Shown here: positions 23,475-33,352 of the stretch, piece by piece
How positions within the stretch are numbered: position 1 is the stretch's first letter
Layout: each line of letters starts with the position of its first letter
Source of the DNA: Corylus avellana
Lineage: Eukaryota; Streptophyta; Magnoliopsida; Fagales; Betulaceae
Assembly: GCF_901000735.1 (NCBI RefSeq)
Contig: NC_081551.1
Coordinates: forward strand, 9,690,101 to 9,754,100
Length of the DNA stretch: 64,000 nucleotides
Direction of reading: 5' to 3'
The notes under the pieces: generated by a model
Told to the model about the DNA's origin: nothing
Database searches by the model: none
What the model saw: only the letters and a program-made list of their open reading frames with translations
Translations under genes and position numbers: made by a program

Positions 23475-25080
23475 TTAGAAAAGTGTCCTCCAGCTATGAC
23501 CTATCATAGACTCAAAATAGATAAAAATAAAAACTGAAAGAAAGGCATCTGTGTTTACATTCAGTATACATTTATCACATCTAACACGTAAAATTGTACC
23601 AAAAAAAAAAAAAGAAGGTGAAAAAGGGGAAACGAGGGACAAGCCTAAGAGTAATGATCTCCATTCTCCAAGTTGATTATCTTCTTCTCTTTTTTTTTTT
23701 TTTTTTTTTTTTTTAATTAAGTTCATAATCTTTTGCGTTGCTACCAAAATTCACAAAACTCAAAGGGAAATAAAGGCACCGACTCACCAACAACAAAATT
23801 AAATAAAAATAACAACAAACAATAATACATGTAACATGTGGTGTGACACAGACTCACCAAACAACAAAGTAACAAACAACGACAAAATTTTTTTTAAAAA
23901 AAAATTCTAAGATTATGATGCGAATTGCCTTGCGGATATGTGTTTTTGTTGAGGTTTTTAATAATTTTTTATTTAGCAAAAAAAAAAATGAAGAAAAAAA
24001 AAATTCGATCTATTAAGAGAGTTTGATCTTTTTCCTTAATGGAAAAGAAATCATAGGATCTATCATGGTGAGAATTATAAGGAAGAACTAAATAGCCTTG
24101 TATAGGAAAGAGGATCACCCATCACTTAGAAGAAACAAATATATATAGAAAAACAGGATCACCCATTTTATATGCTTGACAGGTGTTCAATTATTATCCA
24201 ATTCACACACATGTTAAGAAACAAGAGAATTTGGTTAAGAGTTGTGTTAGAGATAAATTATTATCCAATTCACAAAGTGGTGTGGCACGGACTCACATCA
24301 CTCACCAAACAACAAACAACAAAGTGACAAACTTCCTAAAAAAAAAAGAAAAAACAAAAGAAGGCATCCGCCTATCCCTTTCTAAGCTTTCTCAGTTTCT
24401 CTTTCTTTCTCTCCCTCTTATTTTTTTCAGCCTTTTATTCTCTGGGTGTCTTCTTTATTCTCCTTTGAGTCTTTTGGTTATGCCTTTTCAAATGTTTGAG
24501 AGAGCAAGTGAGAGTCTTTTGCAGAGGCCAGACTCACCACGCACGACTTTGGGCTTTAGTTCACCAAAGAATCAAATTCAGAGATAAGGAGTTGCAGTCT
24601 TGCAAATATACACTGGCAAAAAAAAAACAAATAAGCTTCAATCTTCCAAGCTTTGATTTTCTTTCAAATGGATGATGGATCTAGAGAGATCCATGGCTTA
24701 ATGAACACTTTCGTTCTAGAGACAGTGTAGAGTAGTTTTGAAAGTGAAGAGAGACGAGAGAAGCTGAATCACACGGAAATACTGATTTTGTTTTCAAGAT
24801 GTGATTTTTGTTTTGATGCTAGCAGAGAAGAGATATTAGCATAAGTTATTTTTATGCTTGACTCTTGATGTGACGCTACAAAAAGGCTTAAAGCTCCAAA
24901 TCAAATTGTAGTCCTACTAGTTATAAATGAATGGGTGTAAGTTTAAAGGCAAACAGAATGATGGCATTTTCATTTGGGGTGAAATTAAAAAAAATAAAAT
25001 AAAATAAAGGGGATAAAAATATTATTTTGGGGGGAAAAGTTTATTGATTTATGAGACAAATTTGTAAAATATATATATTT
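23475..25080. other. 5' region of the hAT element, no intact coding
   Basis: This lies between the transposase N terminus and the nested Pack-MULE. It has poly-T and A-rich tracts (for example 23690-23714) and several spaced ACTCACCAAACAACAAA-like words (about 23780, 23850, 24290). A pyrimidine-rich stretch with an open frame (24183-24587) resembles a leader more than a protein. I see no recognisable domain. Confidence 0.45.
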
Positions 25081-26376
25081 GAGAAAATTACACTTTACAC
25101 CCCCCTAAAGTTTGAGCCGATTTTCAATTCGACCCTCAATGTTTCAATTTTTGCAATGCACCCCACCAAAGTTTAAATTTTTTTCAATTTGGCCTATCCG
25201 TTAGTTGCTGCCATCTTCTTTAACGGAAATGTGATCACGTGACCAACACGTGATCACTTATGCTGATTCTTTTTCCAAAATGCCCCCAACCCCATCTTCC
25301 CTTTTTTGTCCTTGAGCATGAACCATACTCTCTAGATGATCTCTACGAACATGGTTAGTATAAATATATGACATCAGTCAAACAAATTCGTTAAATATGT
25401 CAAATTTTTTATGTAATTATTAATTTCTGCAACAAAATTGGCATACCGATCTCCAACGGGCTTGGTGAAGATCTGAAGCAAGGTGCCTTGTTCATCCCTA
25501 TCCACCAAAATCCCCAATTCCTCGCATTCCTTGATCTGCTCATCGGTCAACATGTCTCCGGATCGGTTCTTCAGATTCTTGTAGTAGCTCGGTGGCGGCG
25601 ACGACGACGGCATGAACTCGAAGCCCCTAACCCCACTACGCTTCCTCATCTCCCTCAGCGTCCTAAAGATGTTCGACGACACCAGCGCTAGGTGCTACAC
25701 CTCGGCCCCCTTGTTGTGCTCTCAGAATGTATGAATCTGACTCTTCCGCTTTGTTCCGTACACCAGCTCGTTCATCGGCAACAAAACCATCTCGTCGTTG
25801 TTTCCCCAAACCACTGAGTTTAACCCGCTCTCGCTCGTTCCGACCTCATCTGTTGTGAACTCAGGGAACTCGTGGAATCTGGTGAAGCTTTTCACGTAGG
25901 AGACGGTCGCAGATAGGTCTGGCACGTTGCCCAAGGGTGTGGTCTAGCCATCGGAGCCCGAAGTCCAACGAGTAGGATGAGAGCCCGTCCATGAGTTCGA
26001 ATTTGGGCAAGAACTAGGAGTCCGGGTCTTGGGAGTCTTGGGAGTCTTGGGGGTTCGAGTTAGAGCTGTTGTAGCTCATGTAGCGCAAAACGATGTCGCC
26101 GTAGAGGTGGACCTCTGTGAGGCTGGTACGGATCATGTATTCTAGTGACAATGATGAAGAAGATGGGGTTGTGGGCATTTTGGGGAATGAATCAGGATAA
26201 GTGATCATATGTGGGTCACGTGATCACATTTCCGTCAAAGAAGACAGTTGTGACTAACGGATAGGCGAAATTGAAAAAAAATTTAAACTTTGATGAGGTG
26301 CATTGCAAAAATTGAAACATTGGGGGTTGAATTGAAAATTGGCTCAAACTTTGGAGGGGTAAAGTGTAATTTTCCC
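25081..26376. mobile_element. Pack-MULE carrying an HPPD gene fragment
   Basis: The element is 1296 bp with inverted repeats of about 220 bp, beginning G(A/G)GAAAATTACACTTTAC and including GTGATCACGTGACC. A perfect 9-bp target duplication TATATATTT lies at 25072-25080 and 26377-26385, diagnostic of Mutator-like elements. Between the repeats, on the minus strand, lies a piece of 4-hydroxyphenylpyruvate dioxygenase. There is no transposase, so mobilisation would depend on an autonomous MULE elsewhere. It sits within the large hAT element. Confidence 0.9.
25447..26135 (-). pseudogene. Captured 4-hydroxyphenylpyruvate dioxygenase (HPPD) fragment
   Basis: HPPD converts 4-hydroxyphenylpyruvate to homogentisate in plastoquinone and tocopherol synthesis. 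The minus strand reads through HPPD blocks in order: EVHLYGDIVLRY, FLPKFE, GNVPDLSATVSYVKSFT, F-H-E-F, DEVGTSESGLNSVV, NDEMVLLPMNE, YGTKRKSQI, FRTLREMRKRSG, DEQIKECEELGILVDRDEQGT and LLQIFTKPVGDR. The match ends at a GT donor (25447/25446) where plant HPPD genes, as I recall, have an intron, so genomic DNA rather than cDNA was captured. At least three in-frame stops and one frameshift (about 25930) make it non-functional. The N terminus and the C-terminal metal-binding part are missing. Confidence 0.9.
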
Positions 26377-26483
26377 TATATATTTAAAGAAGAACTTCAA
26401 AAAATTTGGGGGGACATTCGCCCCCCCACTACAACATGTCCATCCACCCCTGCTACTAATATAGGTAGACAAATTAATACACT

Positions 26484-27886
26484 ATGATGAGCGCCAAATG
26501 TTGCACATTCAAACCCCTTAACTTGAATATGTTAATTCCTTAACATTGTTATCTATTTGATCTTATTTTGTTTAAATGCTTTCAGGTTCTTAGGGAGAAT
26601 ACAAGAAATACCATTGATTTTAGGCGTAAAATGCACTTTGAGAAGCTATTGGCAGAACTAGGATCGAGCCCAAGAAGCTCGAGCCCACCTATGCTCGAGT
26701 GTGCAAGCAACTAGGCTCGAGCGCATATGCGCTCGAGTGCATATCACCTAGGCTCGTGCGCACACAAGCGGCTGAGATGACCTGGAGTCCGAAACTGCTA
26801 TGGAAAGCCTTTTCAGGTCTCTTAATCCTATTGGGAGACTGACTTACGAGTTTATAGGATTCCTAGGGCTTCTAGTATTTGTTTTACACCCTATAAATAG
26901 GCCTATAAGCCTTGAAGAGATGTGTGCTTAGTTTTAGAGAGATAATTCACACAAAGATCTTCTTGGAGACGTGAAGAGTTAAAGAGAAGATGAACATAGC
27001 AAGAGACTATCCCAGCACCAGCATGAACAACTAATTTTGTAATAGGGTGTTGATGTATCCATTTCCAAGTAACAATAGTTTAATTGTATTTTAATTTGAG
27101 TTTTTTTATATCAATGATGGTTGTATAACTGTGAGAATTGATCTTAATGTTTATATTCTATCATTATGAAATTCTATTGTCTTAGAAAACTTTTTATATT
27201 GATTCAACTCAATCCTTTATATTTTCTGTGATTATATGAATGATTGTTATACAACGGTTTTAATTGACACATGATTAATAGGATTTAATAGGACATGTCT
27301 AGGAAAAACGAATTACTCTACACCCTACCTTAGTGTAATTTATGTTGACAATTCGTACGACCCGAAGATGGGTTATGCTTATCCATTAATTACATTTAAC
27401 TTATTAAGATATTTGGTAGTCCATACATAAGGAAGACGAATCGTACCACATCTAGAGGTTAGGCAGATGGTCTGTGCCAACCGAAAATAGATTACACTTA
27501 TTTTTTAATAATTGTATTTTCTTGACTACTCGAGTGACATGAGTCTTATTATGTATATAATGAATTTTACTTATTAATTTATTATTGACCATTATTATGC
27601 GGTTAGTGGTGAAATCAACTCCCTATTCTCTCTCTCATCACAATCTACTTTTGTTTTATTTTATGCATTTACTTTATAAACTCAAAAACAACAATCATAT
27701 TTTAATTAAGTTATATTTAATTTTGAAAAATTTGATAATGTATTTTCACCTTCCGCATTATATTTATTTTGATTTGTCAATGGACGATCCCCTCAGTTAG
27801 TTACGAGTTAACTGTATTGGAGGAATTGACATTAACCCTATCAAGGTAGATTGAATTACTTGATCCAATTTTGGGGGCATTACAGT
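26484..27886 (+). mobile_element. Solo LTR-like sequence of an Athila-related family
   Basis: It starts TGATGAGCGCCAAATG, resembling the start of the Athila-like LTR at 15997, and ends GGGGGCATTACA. It shares the layout and the GCTCGAGCGC-rich block with that LTR. A TATA box (TATAAATA) is at 26892-26899. I could not find a matching target duplication, so the exact ends are uncertain and it may be a truncated copy. Confidence 0.6.
26716..26737. repeat. 22-bp perfect palindrome in LTR
   Basis: The palindrome is centred on GCGCATATGCGC with CTCGA and TCGAG flanks. A nearly identical palindrome lies at 16315-16336 in the Athila-like LTR region (core 16318-16333). It may be a binding site or a structural feature of this LTR family. 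Confidence 0.8.
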
Positions 27887-28546
27887 TCGGTATACTGTTG
27901 GACCAATGGACCTAGGGTTTCAATCAAATGTTCCAAAAAAGCATTGAAGGTTTGAGTCTAGAGTTAACTTCAAACATTCCAAGGGAACTTCGAATGTTCG
28001 GCTATAGTTTTTTTTTTTTTTAAATATTAGTTGTTAGGTATTTGGGAAAATTGGCCTATGACACTAGTTAGATTGATTTTAAACATTAATATCAAATCAC
28101 GAGTGTTGATTTTTATAAAACATGATTAAAACATATAATTACTTTTGTCTTTTTATTTTATTTTATTTCAGAGTATTATACAAACCCCTAAAGCCTCCAT
28201 CTTTGTTGTCATCATTGTCGAGCTCTCGCTCACGCTCAGTTTGTATCTTTTTTAAGGTGGAGGGGTTTCTAGGGTTCTTCAGAGACATGGAGGACTCGTA
28301 GAGTGTTGGATTGGGGTGTAGAGGTAACAATGGTGCAATGAGCCCATAAGGTTCAACCTATACAACATTTTCTTGATGCCATGGTTCAATAGGCTCTACA
28401 CAAATAGACGAGTCTACGAGGCAAGCAGGGGGGTGAACGAGAGCTAGGGTCTATGGTGGTGGATTGCAGCAGTGGTGCTAGTGACAGTGACGACTATAGT
28501 GGTTGGTATTAGGTGTGGAGAAGGAATAAAGGCGGGTGATTGGTTG
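27887..28546. other. Intergenic sequence, nothing recognised
   Basis: Part resembles LTR or leader debris (ATGTTCCAA/TTGGAACAT-like words near 27925-28010). There is a short G-rich stretch at 28260-28500, but no supported gene. Confidence 0.4.
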
Positions 28547-28642
28547 GGGATTTAGTACGATTAGACTAAAATGATCTTTTTCCTATTTTGAATAGGGATT
28601 TAGTATGATTAGACTAAAATGATCTTTTTTCTATTTTGAACA
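28547..28642. repeat. 48-bp tandem duplication
   Basis: Bases 28547-28594 and 28595-28642 are two direct copies beginning GGGATTTAGTA(C/T)GATTAG, with only a few differences. Confidence 0.85.
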
Positions 28643-28695
28643 CTTCAATTTCATCTAGCTGTTGTGACGAAATCTAAGACACAAATTTGAAATAA

Positions 28696-29030
28696 GGGAA
28701 AAATATACTTTAGTCTATGAACTATGCCACATTTTCACTTATGCCTTCAAACTTTAAAAAGTGATATTAGAGTCCGAAAAATGTTAAGGTCACAACACAA
28801 ATCTAACTTATAGCTAACTTCTCTTCTACGTGTCATTTAAAAAAAAAAATTGAGAGAGAAGATTTTGGGATTCTGAAAATTTGAGAAAAAAGACAATTTA
28901 TTTGGTTTAAAATTCAAATTTTTTTTACACGTAGGAGAGAAGTTGGCCATAAGTTAGATTTGTGTTGTGTCCGTATCAAACCTCTTAAAGTCCTTTGAAC
29001 TACCGCTACGTGTCAAATTAGATATTTTTA
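28696..29030. mobile_element. Foldback MITE
   Basis: The inverted arms share ACACAAATCTAACTTA, GAGAGAAG-type and CTACGTGTCA blocks. The left arm is about 28696-28842 and the right arm about 28927-29030. The terminal few bases and target duplication were not resolved. Non-coding. Confidence 0.6.
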
Positions 29031-29324
29031 CATTTTTTTCTTCAAAATACTCTTGAATTTATTATAAAATAAAAAAAAAAAACCAATTGAAAAAACTTAA
29101 GGGCTCTCATATGACAAAAGGGCTACTCGTTTTGGGTATTTTCAAAATTTTCCTTTTTTATTTTAATTTTTTTTTCAAATTTTAAATTTTTAATAACTTT
29201 AGGGGTATTTGAAAAGAAAAATAAAAAAAATGAATAATATACATATAGGGGCCGAATGTTATTTTTTAAAGATAAAAAACGCAAATAAAAATATAATAAT
29301 AATGAGGGGCTGAAATATATTTTA

Positions 29325-30065
29325 GGGGAAAGTCCACATAACCCCTTCAAACTGACCCTTTGTCGACACCTCTGTTATCATGGGATAATGTTCCCTTAAA
29401 TCAAAAAGTCATTAAATATTTCTCCTGAATTTAATTTAAATTAATTCCCTTTAAGAAAATAAAAAAAAAAACTAAAATTTCTAGAAAAAACCTAAAATTA
29501 ACAAAAACAAAAAAATCCAAACGTTGGCCAATTTTTTTTTTTTTAAAAAAAAAATCAATTTTATAAGAAAAAAATTAAAAAAATTTCGATTTTTTTTTTA
29601 TAAAAATTGAAAATTTTTGTTTTTTTTATTTTTATTTTTGTTTTATAATTTTATTTAAATAAAAATTTACGTTTTAAAAAAATAAATTTTCGTTTAATAA
29701 AATGAAATTTTTTGTTTTTTAAAACTAAATAAAAAAAATAGTTTTTTTTTTTAAAATAAAAAAATAAAAATTTCCGTTTAAAAAAAAATTAAAAATTTTT
29801 GTTTAAAAAAATTGTTTTTTTTTTAAAATATTGTTTTTAAATTAAAACTTTTTGTTTTTTAAAAAACTCAATTTTTTTTTTTTGAATTTATAGAGGTATT
29901 TTTCTCTTATTGAGAAATTTATAGGGGCATTTTTGTCTTATTGCTAGTCTTGGGGGGGACATTGATAATGTTTTGAAAGTTTGGAGGGAACATTGTCACA
30001 ATTGAAAGTTTGGGGAGAACATTGTCAATTGGGTGGTAGTTTGAGGGGATATGTGAACTTTACCC
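29325..30065. mobile_element. MULE-type non-autonomous element with extremely AT-rich core
   Basis: The ends are GGGGAAAGTCCACATAACCCC and, reversed, GGGTAAAGTTCACATATCCCC. They are flanked by a perfect 9-bp duplication TATATTTTA (29316-29324 and 30066-30074). The interior, about 29440-29890, is almost pure A/T homopolymer blocks. No coding capacity. Confidence 0.85.
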
Positions 30066-30359
30066 TATATTTTATACTAAAAATATTGAGAGCTAACAAA
30101 TTAGCAATGGAAATGAATGCAATTAATGAAAAAAAAAAAAGAAAAAAGAAAAAAGAAAAAACAATAGACGTTCACTATTAAGAATTGGAAAATGCTAAAG
30201 CCCCAACTAGTAAATGATCCGCACCGCAAACCCTGCTATCGTAAATTGCCACGTCACAAGACAGGAACGTTTTAGTCATTTCATGCATTGTGATTCAACC
30301 ATGTCTTTTCATCAAATGACGAAAATATTCTTCCGTTTCTGCAAGTGTCGAGATGTAAT

Positions 30360-30575
30360 TGGCCGAGGAGGAAAAAGAATCTCCAGTAGCGATAAAGGTT
30401 GTGTGCCTCAAACGAAAGAGAACCCCCCACCTCTCTCTCACTTGCTTTCAAACGAATTGCTTTCATCTTTCTCTTTCTTTATCTGTAAGCTATGGATCTA
30501 AGATTGTGAAATGGGTTCAGCAGCAACCATCTCAATCATACAAGAAAGAACCCACGAAGGGGATAGACAAAACAG
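30360..30575 (+). other. Probable first leader exon of the TBL gene
   Basis: A good donor (AACAG|GTTCTT) lies at 30575/30576. The matching acceptor (CTGCAG) lies at 33214, giving a leader intron of about 2.6 kb. An upstream ATG at 30511 opens a frame that continues across this junction and ends at 33251, predicting a 33-residue uORF. The transcription start is not determinable; I place it loosely in 30360-30480. Confidence 0.5.
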
Positions 30576-31725
30576 GTTCTTATTCTTCTTTTTTTCCCCT
30601 TGAGATTTACTTCTTTATTATGATGTTTTTTTTCAAGCTTCTGAAGAATGATTAGTGCTCACACATGTTGAACTGGAACCAATTATATTTTGAAAATGGT
30701 ATATGGGTTTGTTATTCAAATACCCAGTTTGGGTTTGTAAATTGTACATGTTGTGGAAACTTTTAGAGAATGAAAATTGGAAAAGTTCTCAAGGATCCCA
30801 CTTGAATTATACTGTACACTTTCGTTTTCTGGGGTTGTACTTTTGGAAATTGTCCTGGTCCCAATTGGGTTAACATTGTTAATTCGATAGAAGATATTCC
30901 ATTGTCTGATGCATTCTGGGATTGGTCCAATTTTAATCAGAAGATATTCTGGGTTATATGAGTTCCTTTCGTAGGAAAACTATTTGACGTAAGCCTCATC
31001 ATTAGAGGGAGCTATTGTTTTTAACAGTTTATAAACAAAGTTGAACTTAGCTCCAAGGCATGATTTTTGCTTATTTTCTATCAGAATTTCTTGAATTAGG
31101 CCTACATATGTAGTGCCAATTTAATCACTTGTTTTTTGTCTTATGTTTTATCTTGTTTTGTTTTGTTTTGTTTTGTTAGTGAAATGACTGATCAACTATG
31201 CAATTAAGCAAGACGGAGTAAACATTTGATTGTTCTTTTAGATGTGTGTTATAGTGCTTCTGTCTACATGCCAACTTCAGCATTGGATATTATGATGGCT
31301 CGAAAAGTTTGCTTATATATATGAATGTATGTATCTTGTATTGCTTTCAATGATTCTGGCCATGGTAGCTTCAAAAAGTTTGCCAAAGTCTGTTACCATT
31401 CTCAGATTTCTTTGTATTCCCCTCGTATTTAATAAAGGTTTCGAAAAGGTGTTGGCCATCTATGTAAACCTTCTTGACTTGTTTGAACTGAATTTTTTTG
31501 AACATTTAATTGCATTCTTTGGTTTTGAATTTATTGATATCTCACCAATCATAAAAAAAAATATGGTTTTTATTTGGATCATTCTGTGTATTTATAGTTG
31601 TCCAAAAGAAAGAAGTGTATCCTTGCAATTCTTCTTAATATTTTATCTAATGGACTTCATTTGATTAATCTATTATTTCATTCTTACATCATTTTTTTCC
31701 TTCTTAAACTACTATCTATCACATT

Positions 31726-32131
31726 CAGGGCTGACTCAATAGGTAGGCCACTTAGGCCATTGCCTAAGGCCCCCAATTAGAAGAGAAAAAATAGGCCCCA
31801 AGAAGAAGAAGAAGGCCCTAAATGTTAGCTAATGAAATTGTTAGTGCATTTTTGTCTCTTCTCGTGGAGTTTTAACACACCTATGTTTTCTCTCTCTCTC
31901 TGTGACAGTTTTGTATTTTGGCCATTCATTTCTACATCTGTGGGAGATCTAGAGTCTATAACAATGAAACCTAATAAAAACCTAGATTTGCAAAATGAGA
32001 ATAATGAATTTTAAAGAAAAAGATTATAATATAGAAATTTAAATAAATATTATTTAATTAATAGTTAAATATAAGAAAAGGTCTTGCTTAAAATTATCGC
32101 CTAGACCACAAAATTTATTGAGCTGGTCCTG
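31726..32131. mobile_element. hAT-type MITE in the TBL leader intron
   Basis: The ends are CAGGGCTGACTCAATA and, reversed, CAGGACCAGCTCAATA. The 8-bp target duplication is ATCACATT (31718-31725) and ATTACATT (32132-32139), with one mismatch. The subterminal GGCC-rich segment (about 31740-31815) is typical of these elements. Non-coding. Confidence 0.78.
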
Positions 32132-33218
32132 ATTACATTAAGATTGCGGTTGCTTTTATTGATCTTGAAATAGCGACTTTATGCTTTCATCTAGCTTCAT
32201 TTGTTGGAATATCAAAAAGTTAGCCATGAAGAGTCAGGTTCAGGCATATCAAAATCCAAGGATTTGAGGACTTATCTGGATATCAAAATAATGTTGTACA
32301 CTTCAATTTCTTGGAAATTTTTTTAGATTATATAAAGTTTGATGGGCTTAGTAATATTTTGCTGTTTACTTTCCAAGTTTATGTACATCAATATGCATCG
32401 TGGAGACTCTGCTGTAGGTCACTATAATAACTATTAGAGGAAGGAATTTTAGAAGAATTTTCTGGATCCATGCAGTATTGGCGTAATGATGTGATACTTA
32501 TTTTTGGCAGTAGTATCTGCCTAGAAGAGTTCTTGAAAAATAGAGAGTTCAGCAAAGGAAGCATGACTTGTAACTTCCATCAAGAAAAGCCATTTCTTTT
32601 GATACCAATAACAGTATGCTGACACTTTGACTCAAGCTTTTGTTGCAATATGCTACGGCCTCTTTTAAGAAGAAAGCATTCTGAGCTCTTGCTCTCTTCT
32701 ATAGGAAAGAATAAATATCGATGTACGATCTCTTTCAAGTAAAGTACTATATTGATTTGAATTCCACTTTATCAAACTAAAGTAAGTTAGCAAAGTCAAA
32801 ATGCAAGATAGCCAATTGGTGAACCAACACTTTCTGGGAAAAGAAATTAATTACAATCTTGGTATCCATCTAAAGTACTGTGCTAAGTATTGGAAATGTG
32901 TCTACAGTGTTAATCATATTCTTAAAGTTTAAGTTCTTAATTTGAGTTGTACCTCCAAGAAAGCTGTGTTTGGTCATGAGAAAATATTTTTTTTTTGTTC
33001 CAGTTTCTCTTCTTAATTTTTATACTAGTAAAGGCCAAGCAATTTCAAAGTACTGTGTTGCAAATCAATAAAGAGGTCTTACATGTGTATGAGTGTGTGT
33101 CTGTATTTTAAATATAAGCTGCCTAATAAGTCCAATTTAAAATTATTTCCTTTTCCTGTTTCCCATTTCTGTGTCAATGCCTCTAATCTTTTTCTTTTCT
33201 TGTCCTAACTGCAGGCAG

Positions 33219-33301
33219 ATGAAGCCTGCACTACACAATGGCTGCTTCTGAGTATATGATGGGCTTTTGCTGAACATATGCCCTTAGAAAAAGCTGAATA
33301 A
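33219..33301 (+). promoter_or_regulatory. Cluster of uORFs in the TBL leader
   Basis: Three short upstream ORFs precede the TBL start codon within the second leader exon: 33219-33251 (10 codons plus stop), 33238-33273 (11 codons plus stop) and 33278-33301 (7 codons plus stop). The first is in frame with ATG 30511 in the upstream leader exon. Such uORFs usually reduce translation of the main frame; that effect is inferred here. Confidence 0.6.
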
Positions 33302-33352
33302 GCATTACGATCTGAGTGGGGGATCCATAATTCCTGTTGTCTATGAGCAGAG

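Larger units (their letters stand above)
11493..26453 (-). mobile_element. hAT transposon with TTF-zinc-finger transposase, enlarged by nested insertions
   Basis: The 8-bp target duplication CTACTAAT lies at 11485-11492 and again at 26454-26461. The ends are CAGGGGCGGAACTAGG and, reversed, CAGGGGTGGATGGACA, which are typical hAT terminal repeats. Minus-strand coding remnants are of the plant TTF zinc finger/ZMYM1-like transposase family with a C-terminal hAT dimerisation domain. The total span is about 15 kb, most of it later insertions: a solo LTR, an Athila-like element containing a TRIM, and a Pack-MULE. The transposase is broken by stops, deletions and insertions, so the element is dead. 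Confidence 0.85.

Noticed and set aside
25374..26208. A functional HPPD gene
   Set aside because: It has stops and a frameshift, lacks both termini and lies inside a Pack-MULE.
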